Source of the DNA: Nonomuraea terrae
GTDB taxonomy: Bacteria; Actinomycetota; Actinomycetes; Streptosporangiales; Streptosporangiaceae
DNA: 64,000 bases
Assembly (NCBI RefSeq): GCF_004348995.1
Contig: NZ_SMKQ01000002.1
Coordinates: 1-64,000, forward strand
Reading direction: 5' to 3'
Shown here: piece after piece, positions 16,938 to 25,189 of the stretch
Position numbering within the stretch: the first letter of the stretch is position 1
Layout of the letters: every line of letters begins with the position of its first letter
Program-made: the position numbers and the translations under genes
The notes under the pieces: model-generated
The model's input: only the letters and a program-made list of their open reading frames with translations
What the model was told of the DNA's origin: nothing
The model's database searches: none

Positions 16938-17900
16938 TTACGCCTTCTTCAGGCAGACGACGTAGACGGTGCCGCTGACGCTGGTGCCGCTGACGCCGGG
17001 CCTGCCGCCCGCCGGTGTCTCGGAGGACGAGCCGAACGCGCCGCCCTTGGGCTCATCGCCGCCCTTGGTGTCGTTGACGTCCTTGTTGCCGTTGTCGTCC
17101 TTCGCCACGGTGACGGTCCAGCCGCCGGAGCCGCTGGGGGCGCTGCTCATGACGACGGCGTTCTTGAGGGTGTCGAAGGAGAAGCCGCCGCCGGTGGCCA
17201 TGCCGCCGTTGCCGCAGCTGACGCTCTGCGCTCCGGTCGAGCCGATGGACTCCGTCTTGGTGTAGGAGACGTAGCTCGTCCCGGAGTCACCCTTCGGGCC
17301 CCGGGGACCCTGGGGACCGCGGTCGCCCTTCGGGCCCTGAGGGCCGGGGGCGCCGTCCTTGCCCGGCAGGCCGTTCTTGCCGTCGTCGCCTTCGGGACCC
17401 CGCGGGCCGGTCGCACCCCTCGGGCCCTGCTCGCCCTTCGGGCCCTGCTCGCCCTTCGGGCCCTGCTCGCCCTTCGGTCCCTGCTCGCCCTTCGGGCCCT
17501 GCTCCCCCAGCTCCCCCTTCGGACCCTGTGGGCCGGGATCGCCCTTGGGGCCCTGCGTGCCCTGCCTGCCGTGGGGGCCGGTCGGGCCCGTGTCGCCCTT
17601 GACACCCTGCGGCCCTTGCGGGCCCTGCGGGCCGCGCGGGCCCGTCCGGCCCTGCTCGCCCGTCTGAACGGTGGTGGTCGAGGTGCCACCGCCGCCGACC
17701 AGGATCCGGACCTCGGTCTTGCGGCACTTGGTGGTCGGGTTGACGATGCGCGCGTACCGGGACTTCTTGTGCACGCAGGCGTGCACCTCGGCGGCGGCGG
17801 ACGAAGCGGTGGCGACGCCACCCACGGTGAGAAGCGAGGCGGCCAGCGCTCCGACGGCAGCGAGCGTGACCGTACGCCCACCGCGAACCTTGATAGCCAC
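16938..17900 (-). CDS. Secreted collagen-like (Gly-X-Y repeat) protein
   Basis: 320 residues. A signal peptide ([20 protein letters not shown], likely cleaved after ATASSAAA, about residue 37) precedes a short cysteine-containing head ([20 protein letters not shown]). An unbroken Gly-X-Y tract covers about residues 81-207, rich in GPQ, GPK, GEQ and GPRG. The C-terminal globular domain (about 210-320, with [15 protein letters not shown]) resembles tail domains of other actinobacterial collagen-like proteins. It should be exported and form a triple helix; adhesion or a surface structure is possible but unproven. GTG at 17900 follows GGAAGGA. The tract includes four near-identical 18-bp DNA repeats, so its length may vary. 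Confidence 0.85.
   Translation of the reverse strand: MAIKVRGGRTVTLAAVGALAASLLTVGGVATASSAAAEVHACVHKKSRYARIVNPTTKCRKTEVRILVGGGGTSTTTVQTGEQGRTGPRGPQGPQGPQGVKGDTGPTGPHGRQGTQGPKGDPGPQGPKGELGEQGPKGEQGPKGEQGPKGEQGPKGEQGPRGATGPRGPEGDDGKNGLPGKDGAPGPQGPKGDRGPQGPRGPKGDSGTSYVSYTKTESIGSTGAQSVSCGNGGMATGGGFSFDTLKNAVVMSSAPSGSGGWTVTVAKDDNGNKDVNDTKGGDEPKGGAFGSSSETPAGGRPGVSGTSVSGTVYVVCLKKA
17428..17499 (-). repeat. Four tandem 18-bp repeats in the collagen-like gene
   Basis: Units start at 17428, 17446, 17464 and 17482 and read TGCTCGCCCTTCGGGCCC on the plus strand; the third has one change (GGTCCC). They encode GPKGEQ blocks. Identity at third codon positions points to recent duplication. Confidence 0.9.
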
Positions 17901-18060
17901 GGTTGTCCTTCCAGGAACCAGTGATGCTCATGGTGTGCATGAGAATCACGCTTCAACCGTTCCAACGGATGGCGGTCATGACATAACGCATCCATCACAA
18001 AACGGAGCGTTACTGACCAATTTGACCAGCTGTTAGCCACTTATTGAGTAAAAGTACGCA

Positions 18061-18095
18061 TTGGTAACGAGTTGGTAGCGAGGATAATCAGGTCT
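18061..18095 (+). promoter_or_regulatory. Promoter of the nucleotide cyclase gene, leaderless type
   Basis: TTGGTA (18061-18066) and GATAAT (18083-18088) are 16 bp apart, and seven bases follow before the GTG at 18096. This supports GTG 18096 over an in-frame TTG at 18072, which would lie upstream of the transcript. Confidence 0.5.
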
Positions 18096-20120
18096 GTGCC
18101 AACCCCTGATCAAGCTCCGTACCTGCCGCCGGCCACCCAACCCGTGCGAGGCGGCGTCTGGGTCATCCACCTGGCTTTGCCGCTGCTCGGCCTCTGGCTG
18201 CTGCTGGCGCAGCCGGACATCAACATCGTCTGGCAGCACAACCCCAGCCACTTCTGGATGATCCTGGCCGTCGCCGGGATCAGCGTCGTCCTCGGCTTCC
18301 TCGTCAGCGAGACCTCTCGGCAGCGGCAGGACGCGCGGCTGTTCCTCGTGTCCATGGTCTTCCTGAGCAGCGCCGGCTTCCTGTTCCTGCACGGGCTCGC
18401 CACGCCGAAGATCATCCTGCCGGCCGGCTCGGTGGGGTTCGACCTGGACCACCAGGTGGGGCTGTCGATCGCGGCGGTGTTCGCGTTCGCCTCGGCGTTG
18501 CCGCTCGGCGAGCGGGCCGCCAAGGCCGTGCTGGAGGCCCAGAGCGCCATCCGCGCCGTGCTCGTCGCGTTCATGATGCTCTGGGGCGTCGCGTCGCTGG
18601 TGCCCGGGCTGACACCGCTCAGCGCGCCGCCGGAGATCTCGCCCATCGACTGGCTGATGTGGGTGTCGGTGCCGGGGCTGGTGTTGTTCACGGCGGCTAG
18701 CGTGATGATGTTCCTGCTGCACCGGCGGCGCCCGTCGGCCATGCTGGTCAGCCTGCTCACCGCGTACGCGCTGCTGGCCGAGGCGATGATCGCGGGCATG
18801 TCGCAGCTCAACTGGCACCTGTCGTGGTGGGAGTGGCACATCCTGCTCACGCTGGCCTTCGTGTTCGTGGCCTACAGCGCGTACCTGCAGTTCAGGCGCG
18901 AAGGGTCCAGCGCCGGGCTGTTCGACTCGGTGGCGTTGTCGGGCACCGTGGCGCGCATCCGCCGCGACTACGACCAGGCCCTGGAAGAGATGGTCGAGCA
19001 CGTACGCCGAGGGGAGCCGCTCGCCGCGGCCCGGCTGTCGGGCAAGTTCCGGCTCAACGAGGGCCAGGTCGCGGTGCTCGACCGGGCGGGCGAGGCGCTG
19101 GCCCACGAGCGGGAGCTGTCCCAGCGGCTCTCCGCGCTCGTCGAGGTGAGCGCCCAGACTCGGATCGGCCTGCCCGAGGACGAGCTGCTGACGGCCTCGC
19201 TGGACCGGGCGCGGCAGGCGTACGGGGACGTCAAGATCGCCCTGGTGTCCGGCGGCAAGACGCAGGTCGGCTCGCGGGAGTACCAGTTCAAGGACGGCAA
19301 CCCGATCCGCCGCGACGGGCTGCTGGCCTTCCCGCTCACCGTCAAGGGCAACCTGGCCGGCGTGCTGGAGGTGCCCGTCGGCGGCACCCGCCAGGACGAG
19401 GCCCTGGCCGCGACGCTGGCCGGGCAGCTGTCGATCTCGCTGGAGAACGCCCGCCTCTACCGCGAGCTGGACACGCTCTTCCACCAGTACATGTCGCCCG
19501 ACGTCGCGCACGCGCTGCTCGCCGACCCGTCGCAGGCCGAGCTGGGCGGCCAGCTGAAGGAGCTGACCGCGCTCTTCGCCGACCTCAAGGGCTTCACGAC
19601 GTTCTCGGAGAAGGTCTCGCCCGGCGAGATCGTGGAGATGCTCAACCGCTACCACACGGCCGCCGTGCCCTGCATACTCAACAACGGCGGCACGATCGTG
19701 CAGTTCGTCGGTGACGCGCTGCTGGCCCTGTTCAACGCCCCGGCCACGCAGGCCGGGCACGCGCACGCGGCCTGCCGGGCGGCGCTGGCGATGCAGCGGG
19801 CCGCCGCCGAGGTGGCCGAGGAGATGTCCTGGAAGCGTGAGGACGGCATCGAGTGGCCGACGTTCCGCGTCGGCGTCAACACCGGCCCTGCGCTGGTCGG
19901 CAACATCGGCAGCCCTGAGCTTCGCGGCTTCAACGCGATGGGCGACTGCGTGAACGTGGCCGCCCGCCTCCAGGGCATCGCCGAGCCCGGCACGGTGGTC
20001 ATCGGCGAGACCACGCTGCGGCAACTCGGCGATGGCGTGAAGGTGAAGCCTCTGGGACCGCTGAGCCTGAAAGGCAAGGAGGAGCTCGTCACCGCGTACG
20101 TTCTGACCGACCTGCAATAA
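18096..20120 (+). CDS. Membrane-bound class III adenylate/guanylate cyclase with GAF-like region
   Basis: 674 residues. The N-terminal third (about 15-265) has seven or so membrane helices. A cytosolic linker and GAF-like region with a coiled segment (about 290-455) follow, then a class III cyclase domain from about residue 480. Both metal aspartates are present (LFADLKGFTTFSE and FVGDALLALF), as are the transition-state Asn and Arg in GDCVNVAARL. The usual purine-selecting lysine is replaced by Gln (VQFVGD) and the paired Asp/Thr by Asn (FNAMGD), so substrate choice, ATP or GTP, is uncertain. It makes a cyclic nucleotide and is followed 33 bp downstream by a Crp/Fnr gene, a likely receptor. 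Confidence 0.88.
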   Translation: MPTPDQAPYLPPATQPVRGGVWVIHLALPLLGLWLLLAQPDINIVWQHNPSHFWMILAVAGISVVLGFLVSETSRQRQDARLFLVSMVFLSSAGFLFLHGLATPKIILPAGSVGFDLDHQVGLSIAAVFAFASALPLGERAAKAVLEAQSAIRAVLVAFMMLWGVASLVPGLTPLSAPPEISPIDWLMWVSVPGLVLFTAASVMMFLLHRRRPSAMLVSLLTAYALLAEAMIAGMSQLNWHLSWWEWHILLTLAFVFVAYSAYLQFRREGSSAGLFDSVALSGTVARIRRDYDQALEEMVEHVRRGEPLAAARLSGKFRLNEGQVAVLDRAGEALAHERELSQRLSALVEVSAQTRIGLPEDELLTASLDRARQAYGDVKIALVSGGKTQVGSREYQFKDGNPIRRDGLLAFPLTVKGNLAGVLEVPVGGTRQDEALAATLAGQLSISLENARLYRELDTLFHQYMSPDVAHALLADPSQAELGGQLKELTALFADLKGFTTFSEKVSPGEIVEMLNRYHTAAVPCILNNGGTIVQFVGDALLALFNAPATQAGHAHAACRAALAMQRAAAEVAEEMSWKREDGIEWPTFRVGVNTGPALVGNIGSPELRGFNAMGDCVNVAARLQGIAEPGTVVIGETTLRQLGDGVKVKPLGPLSLKGKEELVTAYVLTDLQ

Positions 20121-20140
20121 AAGAGCAATACGGGAAGCGT

Positions 20141-20153
20141 CATAATCGGGCGC
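20141..20153 (+). promoter_or_regulatory. -10 element of a leaderless promoter for the Crp/Fnr gene
   Basis: CATAAT (20141-20146) is followed by exactly seven bases and the ATG at 20154. The gene may therefore have its own promoter in addition to readthrough from the cyclase gene. Confidence 0.45.
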
Positions 20154-20816
20154 ATGGTTCCAGAGCCCGGAGAGTTCCTGTCCCTGCTGACCGCCGAGGA
20201 GATCGAGGCCGTCCGCGCGGCCGGACGGCTGCGCAAGTGGGATCGGGGCGCCACCGTCATGAACGAGGGCGACACGTCCGACTGGGTAGTCGTCCTGATG
20301 GAGGGGCGGGTCAAGGTCTCCTCCCACACTGACAGCGGTACCGAGGTCGTACTGGCCGTACGCGGCCCCGGTGGCATCCTCGGCGAGCTGTCGGCCATCG
20401 ACGGCTCGCCACGTTCCGCCACGGTGACCGCGTTGGAGCCGATCGCCGGCATCGTGGTGCGCGACTTCGCGACCTTCCTCGAGAACCACGGGAGAATCGC
20501 CGTGCTCCTCATGCAGCACGTCAGCTTCCGGCTGCGCGACGCCGACCGCAAGCGCATCGAGTACGGCGCGTACGACACCGCGGGCCGGGTGGCCACGCGG
20601 CTGCTGGAGCTGGCCGAGCGCTACGGGGAGCAGACCAGCGCCGGCGTGCGCGTGGCGCTGCCCCTGTCGCAGGACGAGCTGGCCGGCTGGACGGGCTCCT
20701 CCCGCGAGGCCGTCAGCAAGGCGCTGCGCATGCTGCGCGACCGCGGCCTGATCGAGACCGGCCGCCGCCGCGTCGTCATCCACGACATCGAGGGCCTGCG
20801 CAGACGCGCCAGGTAA
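20154..20816 (+). CDS. Crp/Fnr family transcriptional regulator
   Basis: 220 residues. The N-terminal cyclic-nucleotide-binding barrel (about 10-125) has the phosphate-binding-cassette pattern LGELSAIDGSPRSATVTALE, keeping the Glu and Arg that hold cyclic nucleotide phosphate and ribose in CRP. A dimerisation helix (NHGRIAVLLMQHVSFRLRDAD) leads to a winged helix-turn-helix in which LSQDELAGWTGSSREAVSKA is the recognition region. No cysteine cluster of FNR type is present. The direct neighbourhood of the cyclase, same strand and 33 bp apart, suggests it senses that enzyme's product. Confidence 0.9.
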   Translation: MVPEPGEFLSLLTAEEIEAVRAAGRLRKWDRGATVMNEGDTSDWVVVLMEGRVKVSSHTDSGTEVVLAVRGPGGILGELSAIDGSPRSATVTALEPIAGIVVRDFATFLENHGRIAVLLMQHVSFRLRDADRKRIEYGAYDTAGRVATRLLELAERYGEQTSAGVRVALPLSQDELAGWTGSSREAVSKALRMLRDRGLIETGRRRVVIHDIEGLRRRAR

Positions 20817-20832
20817 CCCCCGTAACAATTCG

Positions 20833-20861
20833 GACGTACGTCGTACGTCATAGTGGAGGTC
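20833..20861 (+). promoter_or_regulatory. Operator palindrome and -10 element before the first MFS gene
   Basis: GACGTACG-T-CGTACGTC (20833-20849) is a perfect 8-bp inverted repeat. Its core TACGTCGTA (20837-20845) fits the TACGNCGTA motif found three times at 23719-23758. A -10-like CATAGT (20849-20854) overlaps its end and is followed by seven bases (containing GGAGG) and the ATG. A repressor bound here would block the promoter. Confidence 0.6.
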
Positions 20862-22331
20862 ATGGTCGCGGTCACCCCCCGAGAAGGCAGCAGCCTCCGC
20901 TACGCCTGGCAGGTCTGCGCCGTCACCAGCCTGGGCCTCGTCCTCATCGGTATCGCCGGCAGCACGCTCAACGTCGCATTACCCACGGTCGTGCGGCACT
21001 TCCACGCCGACGCGATGGAGTCGAGCTGGATCCTGCTGTCGTTCCTACTGGTCAACACCGCCAGCGTGGTGTTCTTCGGCCGCGTGGCCGACCTGCTCGG
21101 CCGGCGCGAGGTCTACCTCGCCGGATTCGCCCTCTTCACCGTGGCCTCGTTGCTGGCGGGCCTGTCGCCGGACGTGTGGTTCCTCATCGCGATGCGCGTG
21201 CTGCAGGCCGTCGGCGCGGCCATGATCCTGGCGAACGGCACCGTGATCATCACCGACGCGTTCCCGCCGGAGAAGCTCAGCCAGGGCATGGGCGTCTACT
21301 TCGGCGTGATGTCGGTCGCGCAGCTGGCCGGGCCCACCGTGGGCGGCCTGATCGCGGAGACCGCCGGCTGGCAGTGGATCTTCTGGGTGAACGTGCCGGC
21401 CGGGCTCATCGCGCTAGCCGTCGGCGCGGTCATCCTGCGCAAGATGCCCAAGCAGCCCAAGGAGCCGGTGGACGCGCTCGGCAACATCCTGGTCTTCGCC
21501 GCGATGTCCGCGGCGCTGCTCGCCCTGAACGAGACCGGCACGGGCGGCCTGACCAGCCCCGTCGTGCTGGCCGGTGCGGGGGTGTTCCTGGCGCTGCTGC
21601 CGCTGATCGTCCTGGTCGAGCGGCGGGCGTCGAACCCGGTGATGAGGCTGCAGCTGTTCGCCGGGCGGCTGCTGGCCTGCGCCAACCTCGCCTCCTTCTG
21701 CAACTCCCTCGCGCGCTCGGCGCTGGTGCTGGTGGTGGCGCTGTACTTCCAGGCGGCCCGCGGTGTCGACGCCTTCGAGGCCGGCCTGAGCGTGCTGCCG
21801 GTGCCGATCGGGCTCGGGGTGGCCTCGCCGCTGGTGGGCGTGCTGGGGCGGTGGGTGTCGCCGTACGCGCTGTCGATCGGCGGGGCGACGCTGAGCGCCG
21901 TCGGTCTCGGCACGCTGATGCTGACGGCCGACCCGGCGACGCCGTACTGGTTGATCGCGATCGGGCTCTTCGTGGCCGGCTGCGGCAGCGGGACGTTCCT
22001 CACCGGCAACACGACCCAGGTCATGCAGGCGCTGCCGACCGGCAGCCTCGGCGTGGTCAACGGCTTCCGCGTCATGATCATGAACGTCGGGATGGTGATC
22101 AGCGTCGGCCTGTCGCTCAGCGTGCTGTCCGCCTCGGTCGGCCCCGAGCTGCGCGCCCAGGTGTACGCGGGCACGCTGTCGAAGCTGTCACCGGTCGCCG
22201 TGGAGCAGCTGATGGGCGGGTTCCAGCGGGCGTACGGGGTGCTCTTCGCCGTGGCCGTGGCCGGCGCGGTGCTGGCCGCGTTCGCCCGCTCTCAGAGGAC
22301 GCCGGCCAGCCTCGACTCCACGTCGCGGTAG
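20862..22331 (+). CDS. MFS transporter, DHA2 (14-helix drug:H+ antiporter) type
   Basis: 489 residues with about 14 predicted membrane helices. Features of the DHA2 group are STLNVALPTVVRHFHADAME in the first helix region, the loop 2-3 motif FFGRVADLLGRREVYLAG (motif A), and antiporter motif C near GVMSVAQLAGPTVGGLIAE. Predicted proton-driven exporter of small hydrophobic compounds in the cytoplasmic membrane; substrate unknown. Likely repressed through the TACGTCGTA palindrome that overlaps its promoter. The last 40 bp overlap the 3' end of the convergent MetF-like gene. Confidence 0.88.
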   Translation: MVAVTPREGSSLRYAWQVCAVTSLGLVLIGIAGSTLNVALPTVVRHFHADAMESSWILLSFLLVNTASVVFFGRVADLLGRREVYLAGFALFTVASLLAGLSPDVWFLIAMRVLQAVGAAMILANGTVIITDAFPPEKLSQGMGVYFGVMSVAQLAGPTVGGLIAETAGWQWIFWVNVPAGLIALAVGAVILRKMPKQPKEPVDALGNILVFAAMSAALLALNETGTGGLTSPVVLAGAGVFLALLPLIVLVERRASNPVMRLQLFAGRLLACANLASFCNSLARSALVLVVALYFQAARGVDAFEAGLSVLPVPIGLGVASPLVGVLGRWVSPYALSIGGATLSAVGLGTLMLTADPATPYWLIAIGLFVAGCGSGTFLTGNTTQVMQALPTGSLGVVNGFRVMIMNVGMVISVGLSLSVLSASVGPELRAQVYAGTLSKLSPVAVEQLMGGFQRAYGVLFAVAVAGAVLAAFARSQRTPASLDSTSR

Positions 22332-23038
22332 CGCGCGACCGGGACGAGGTGCACCCCGGCGAACGCGCCCGACTCGCGCAGGGCGAGCACCTGCTCGCAG
22401 GCCGCCTCCACGCCCACCATCCGGTCGGCGGACACCTTGTCCACCAGCTCACCCGGGATGTCGATGTCGGGGATGGCGGCGGCCAGACCGCGCGCGTGGT
22501 TGGCGCTGGCCAGCACCATCACCCCGGCGTAGACCGGCATGTCGACCGGGTGGGCCTCCCGCCACCGCAGCTGCGCCTCCACCGAGAAGCTGACCTGGGA
22601 GAACAGGAAGTCGGCGGTACGCTTCCAGGCCGGCACCGGCCGGAGCGCGGCCGCCGCCCCGAGGCGGAACTCGGGCGAGAACTCCCGCGCCTCCTCGATC
22701 ATCGACCGCACCGTCAGGTCACTCGTCCGGTTCCCGCTCGTCGGCTTGTCGCCGTAGACGAAGAGGAACTGGTCCACGCCGTACGCCGCCGCCGTCAGCA
22801 GGTCGCGGCGGAAACCGAGCAGGTTGCGGTCGCGCGAGTTGAGGCAGGCGATGCCGCGCCCGCCCATCGCCTCGACCTCGTGCGCCACGGCCACGCTGGA
22901 GACGGTGGCGCGGCCGATGTGGTTATCGGGAATGAGGAACGCGTCCGCGATCGTGGTCAGCGTGCCGATCTGGTGGCGTACACGCTTCAGATCGGGCTTG
23001 GTCGGGGGTTCGATCTCGCAGATCAACTCGAAGGTCAC
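22292..23038 (-). CDS. Methylenetetrahydrofolate reductase-like protein (MetF-like, short form)
   Basis: 248 residues, shorter than E. coli MetF (296). Barrel motifs are recognisable: FELICEIEPPTKPDL at strand 1 (the conserved Glu of MetF is in EIEPP), IPDNHIGRATVSS, GIACLNSRDRNLLGF and FLFVYGDKPTSGNR, then FLFSQVSFS. Members reduce or bind methylenetetrahydrofolate; some actinobacterial short forms are reported to work without FAD, so the cofactor should not be assumed. GTG at 23038 was chosen because it lies 11 bp after the TetR stop; no Shine-Dalgarno is seen, so translation may be coupled to TetR. Its 3' end overlaps the MFS gene tail-to-tail by 40 bp. Confidence 0.72.
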   Translation of the reverse strand: MTFELICEIEPPTKPDLKRVRHQIGTLTTIADAFLIPDNHIGRATVSSVAVAHEVEAMGGRGIACLNSRDRNLLGFRRDLLTAAAYGVDQFLFVYGDKPTSGNRTSDLTVRSMIEEAREFSPEFRLGAAAALRPVPAWKRTADFLFSQVSFSVEAQLRWREAHPVDMPVYAGVMVLASANHARGLAAAIPDIDIPGELVDKVSADRMVGVEAACEQVLALRESGAFAGVHLVPVARYRDVESRLAGVL

Positions 23039-23049
23039 GAACCGGGACT

Positions 23050-23706
23050 CTAGCGTCCGGCCGCCAGCGCCTCGATGCCGGCCAACACAAGATCGACGCC
23101 GAACGTGTCGCACACCTCCGGCGACATCGCGCCCACCAGCGGGCCCGCCATCTCCACCAGGTGCGGGTAACGCTCGACGGGCAGCGTCTCCAGGCCGAGC
23201 CGCTTGACCCGCACGATCCGCGCGACCTCCTCGTCGGAGCGCCCGGCCTGGTGGTGGACGGGGGCGTCGGCGATGGCGATGGCGCTCTGCAGCAGATATT
23301 TGGTGATCAGGCAGCTCTCCTCCACGCTGAAGCCCGCGTCGCGGGCCAGCCCGAGCGCCAGGTCCCAGACCGCCAGGAAGTTGGGCACCTCGACCGCGTC
23401 GATCTGCTCGATCACGTCCTTGGCGCACGGATGCGCGCGCAGCGTCCTGACCAGCCCCCGGGTCAGGTCGCGCAGCTGCTCCTGCCAGGGCCTCTCGTCG
23501 GCCGGCTCGGGCGCGAAGCCGCCGATCAGGTGGTCGGCCATGCCGATGAGCAGCTGCTCCTTGTTCTTGTAGTGCCAGTAGAGCGCCATCGGCGTCACGC
23601 CCAGGTCGGCGGCCAGGCGCCGGATGGTCACCGCGTCCAGCCCCTCGGCGTCCCCGATCTCCAGAGCCCGCTCAGCGATCATCCCCGCGGTCAGCTTTCC
23701 CATCAC
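23050..23706 (-). CDS. TetR family repressor
   Basis: 218 residues. The N-terminal helix-turn-helix is GLDAVTIRRLAADLGVTPMA followed by LYWHYKNKEQLL, the standard TetR signature; the C-terminal half resembles the TetR C-terminal ligand domain (WQEQLRDLTRGLVRTLRAHP). Start taken as GTG 23706 or ATG 23703: a -10-like TATAGT ends eight bases before the GTG and no Shine-Dalgarno is present. Divergent from an MFS exporter, with three TACGNCGTA sites between them that overlap its own promoter, so autoregulation is likely. The MetF-like gene follows on the same strand. Confidence 0.9.
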   Translation of the reverse strand: MMGKLTAGMIAERALEIGDAEGLDAVTIRRLAADLGVTPMALYWHYKNKEQLLIGMADHLIGGFAPEPADERPWQEQLRDLTRGLVRTLRAHPCAKDVIEQIDAVEVPNFLAVWDLALGLARDAGFSVEESCLITKYLLQSAIAIADAPVHHQAGRSDEEVARIVRVKRLGLETLPVERYPHLVEMAGPLVGAMSPEVCDTFGVDLVLAGIEALAAGR

Positions 23707-23714
23707 GGTTGACA

Positions 23715-23762
23715 ACTATACGGCGTACATGAACTATACGACGTACAAGTACGGCGTATAGG
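23715..23762. promoter_or_regulatory. Triple TACGNCGTA operator between tetR and the second MFS gene
   Basis: CTATACGGCGTAC (23716-23728) and CTATACGACGTAC (23734-23746) are direct repeats 18 bp apart. GTACGGCGTATAG (23749-23761) is an inverted copy of the same unit. Each contains the 9-bp palindrome TACGNCGTA. Sites 2 and 3 together form a 28-bp inverted repeat with one mismatch. The array covers the tetR -10 and reaches the MFS Shine-Dalgarno. Confidence 0.8.
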
Positions 23763-23770
23763 AGGCAGGC

Positions 23771-25189
23771 GTGCGCTGGTGGGCGTTGGGCGCGGTTACC
23801 GCAGGAACTTTCATGACTTATCTCGACAACAACGTGGGCAACGTGGCGTTGCCCACCATCCAGCGTGACCTGGGGCTGACGATCTCGGGGCTGGAGTGGG
23901 TCGTGAGCTCGTACATCCTCGTGTTCGCCGGGCTCATGCTGGTCGGCGGGCGACTGGCGGACGTGTTCGGCGCGCGCAGGACGTTCCTCGGCGGGCTGGC
24001 GGTCTTCACGCTGGCGTCGCTGGCCGCCGGGCTGGCCGAGTCGGGCGGCGCACTGGTCGCCGCGCGGGCGGTGCAGGGCGTCGGGGCGGCGCTGCTCACG
24101 CCCACCGCCCTGGCGCTGATCGGCCAGATCTTCCCCGACCCCGCCGAGCGCGGCCGGGCGATCGGGATCTGGAGCGCCTCAGGAGCGCTGTCGATGGCGC
24201 TCGGTCCGATCACGGGCGGCTTCATCAGTGAGCACCTGCACTGGGGGTGGATCTACCTGATCAACGTCCCGATCGGGGTGGCGACGTTCGCGCTGGCGTT
24301 CCGGACGGTCAGGCCCGCGTTCCAGCGGGTGCTCCGCAGCCTCGACCTACCCGGCCTGGCGGCCTCGGCGCTGGCGCTGTTCGCCCTGACGTACGCGCTC
24401 ATCGAGGGCGAGTCGGCCGGCTGGACGTCGCCCGCGATCCTGGCCGCGTTCGGCGTGTTCGCGGCGGCGGCCGTGGCGTTCGTGCTGGCCGAGTGGCGGG
24501 CCGGCGAGCCGATGGCCGACCTGTCGCTGTTCCGGCAGCGGGTGTTCGGGGGCGGGCTGCTCACCAGCGGGATCTGGTCGTTCGGGGTGTTCGGCATCTA
24601 CTTCTTCAGCGCGATGTGGCTGCAGAACGTGCTCGGCTTCTCCCCCACCGAGGCGGGCGCCGCGTTCGTGCCGATGGCGCTGGTCATGGGGGTGACCGCG
24701 GTGGTGTCGCAGCGGGTGAGCGCACGGCTCGGCGTCGCGCGCACGGTCGCCCTCGGCACGGCGCTCATGGGCGTCGCGATCTTCCTGATGTCCCGCGTCG
24801 GCGCCGACGGCTCGTACGCCGACGTGGCCCCCTGGTTCATCCTGTACGGCCTCGGTGGCGGCCTGATGGTGCCGCTGACGGCCGCGGTGCTCGGCGGGAT
24901 GCCCGAGGGCCGGGCCGGTGTGGCCTCGGGCATGTTCAACGTCTCGCGCGAGGTGTTCGGCCTGCTCGGCATCACGCTGCTGGGCGCGTTCCTGACCTCG
25001 GCGCAGAGCGCCAGCGACCTGCCGCCGCTGCTCGCCTTCCTCGACGCCTACCGGTTCACGCTTGTCGTCGCGGCGGCCGTGTTGCTGGCGGGCATCCCGC
25101 TGGCCCTCTACACCCTGCGCCACGTCCCCGCGCGGCGCCAGGAGGAGGACGAGCCTCAGGCGGCGGCGACCGTCGGCTCGTCGAACTGA
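23771..25189 (+). CDS. MFS transporter, DHA2 (EmrB/QacA) type
   Basis: 472 residues and about 14 membrane helices. FMTYLDNNVGNVALPTIQRD in helix 1, motif A GGRLADVFGARRTFLGGLAV, and SGALSMALGPITGGFISE (motif C) define a drug:proton antiporter of the 14-helix group. It should export a compound that also acts as ligand of the divergent TetR. GTG at 23771 follows AGGAGG by six bases. The 3' end overlaps the convergent ABC exporter by 34 bp. The substrate cannot be deduced. Confidence 0.9.
   Translation: MRWWALGAVTAGTFMTYLDNNVGNVALPTIQRDLGLTISGLEWVVSSYILVFAGLMLVGGRLADVFGARRTFLGGLAVFTLASLAAGLAESGGALVAARAVQGVGAALLTPTALALIGQIFPDPAERGRAIGIWSASGALSMALGPITGGFISEHLHWGWIYLINVPIGVATFALAFRTVRPAFQRVLRSLDLPGLAASALALFALTYALIEGESAGWTSPAILAAFGVFAAAAVAFVLAEWRAGEPMADLSLFRQRVFGGGLLTSGIWSFGVFGIYFFSAMWLQNVLGFSPTEAGAAFVPMALVMGVTAVVSQRVSARLGVARTVALGTALMGVAIFLMSRVGADGSYADVAPWFILYGLGGGLMVPLTAAVLGGMPEGRAGVASGMFNVSREVFGLLGITLLGAFLTSAQSASDLPPLLAFLDAYRFTLVVAAAVLLAGIPLALYTLRHVPARRQEEDEPQAAATVGSSN

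Noticed and set aside
17428..17499. Tandem repeats resembling a short CRISPR-like array
   Set aside because: Units are 18 bp with no spacers and encode GPKGEQ in frame, so they are part of the collagen-like coding sequence.
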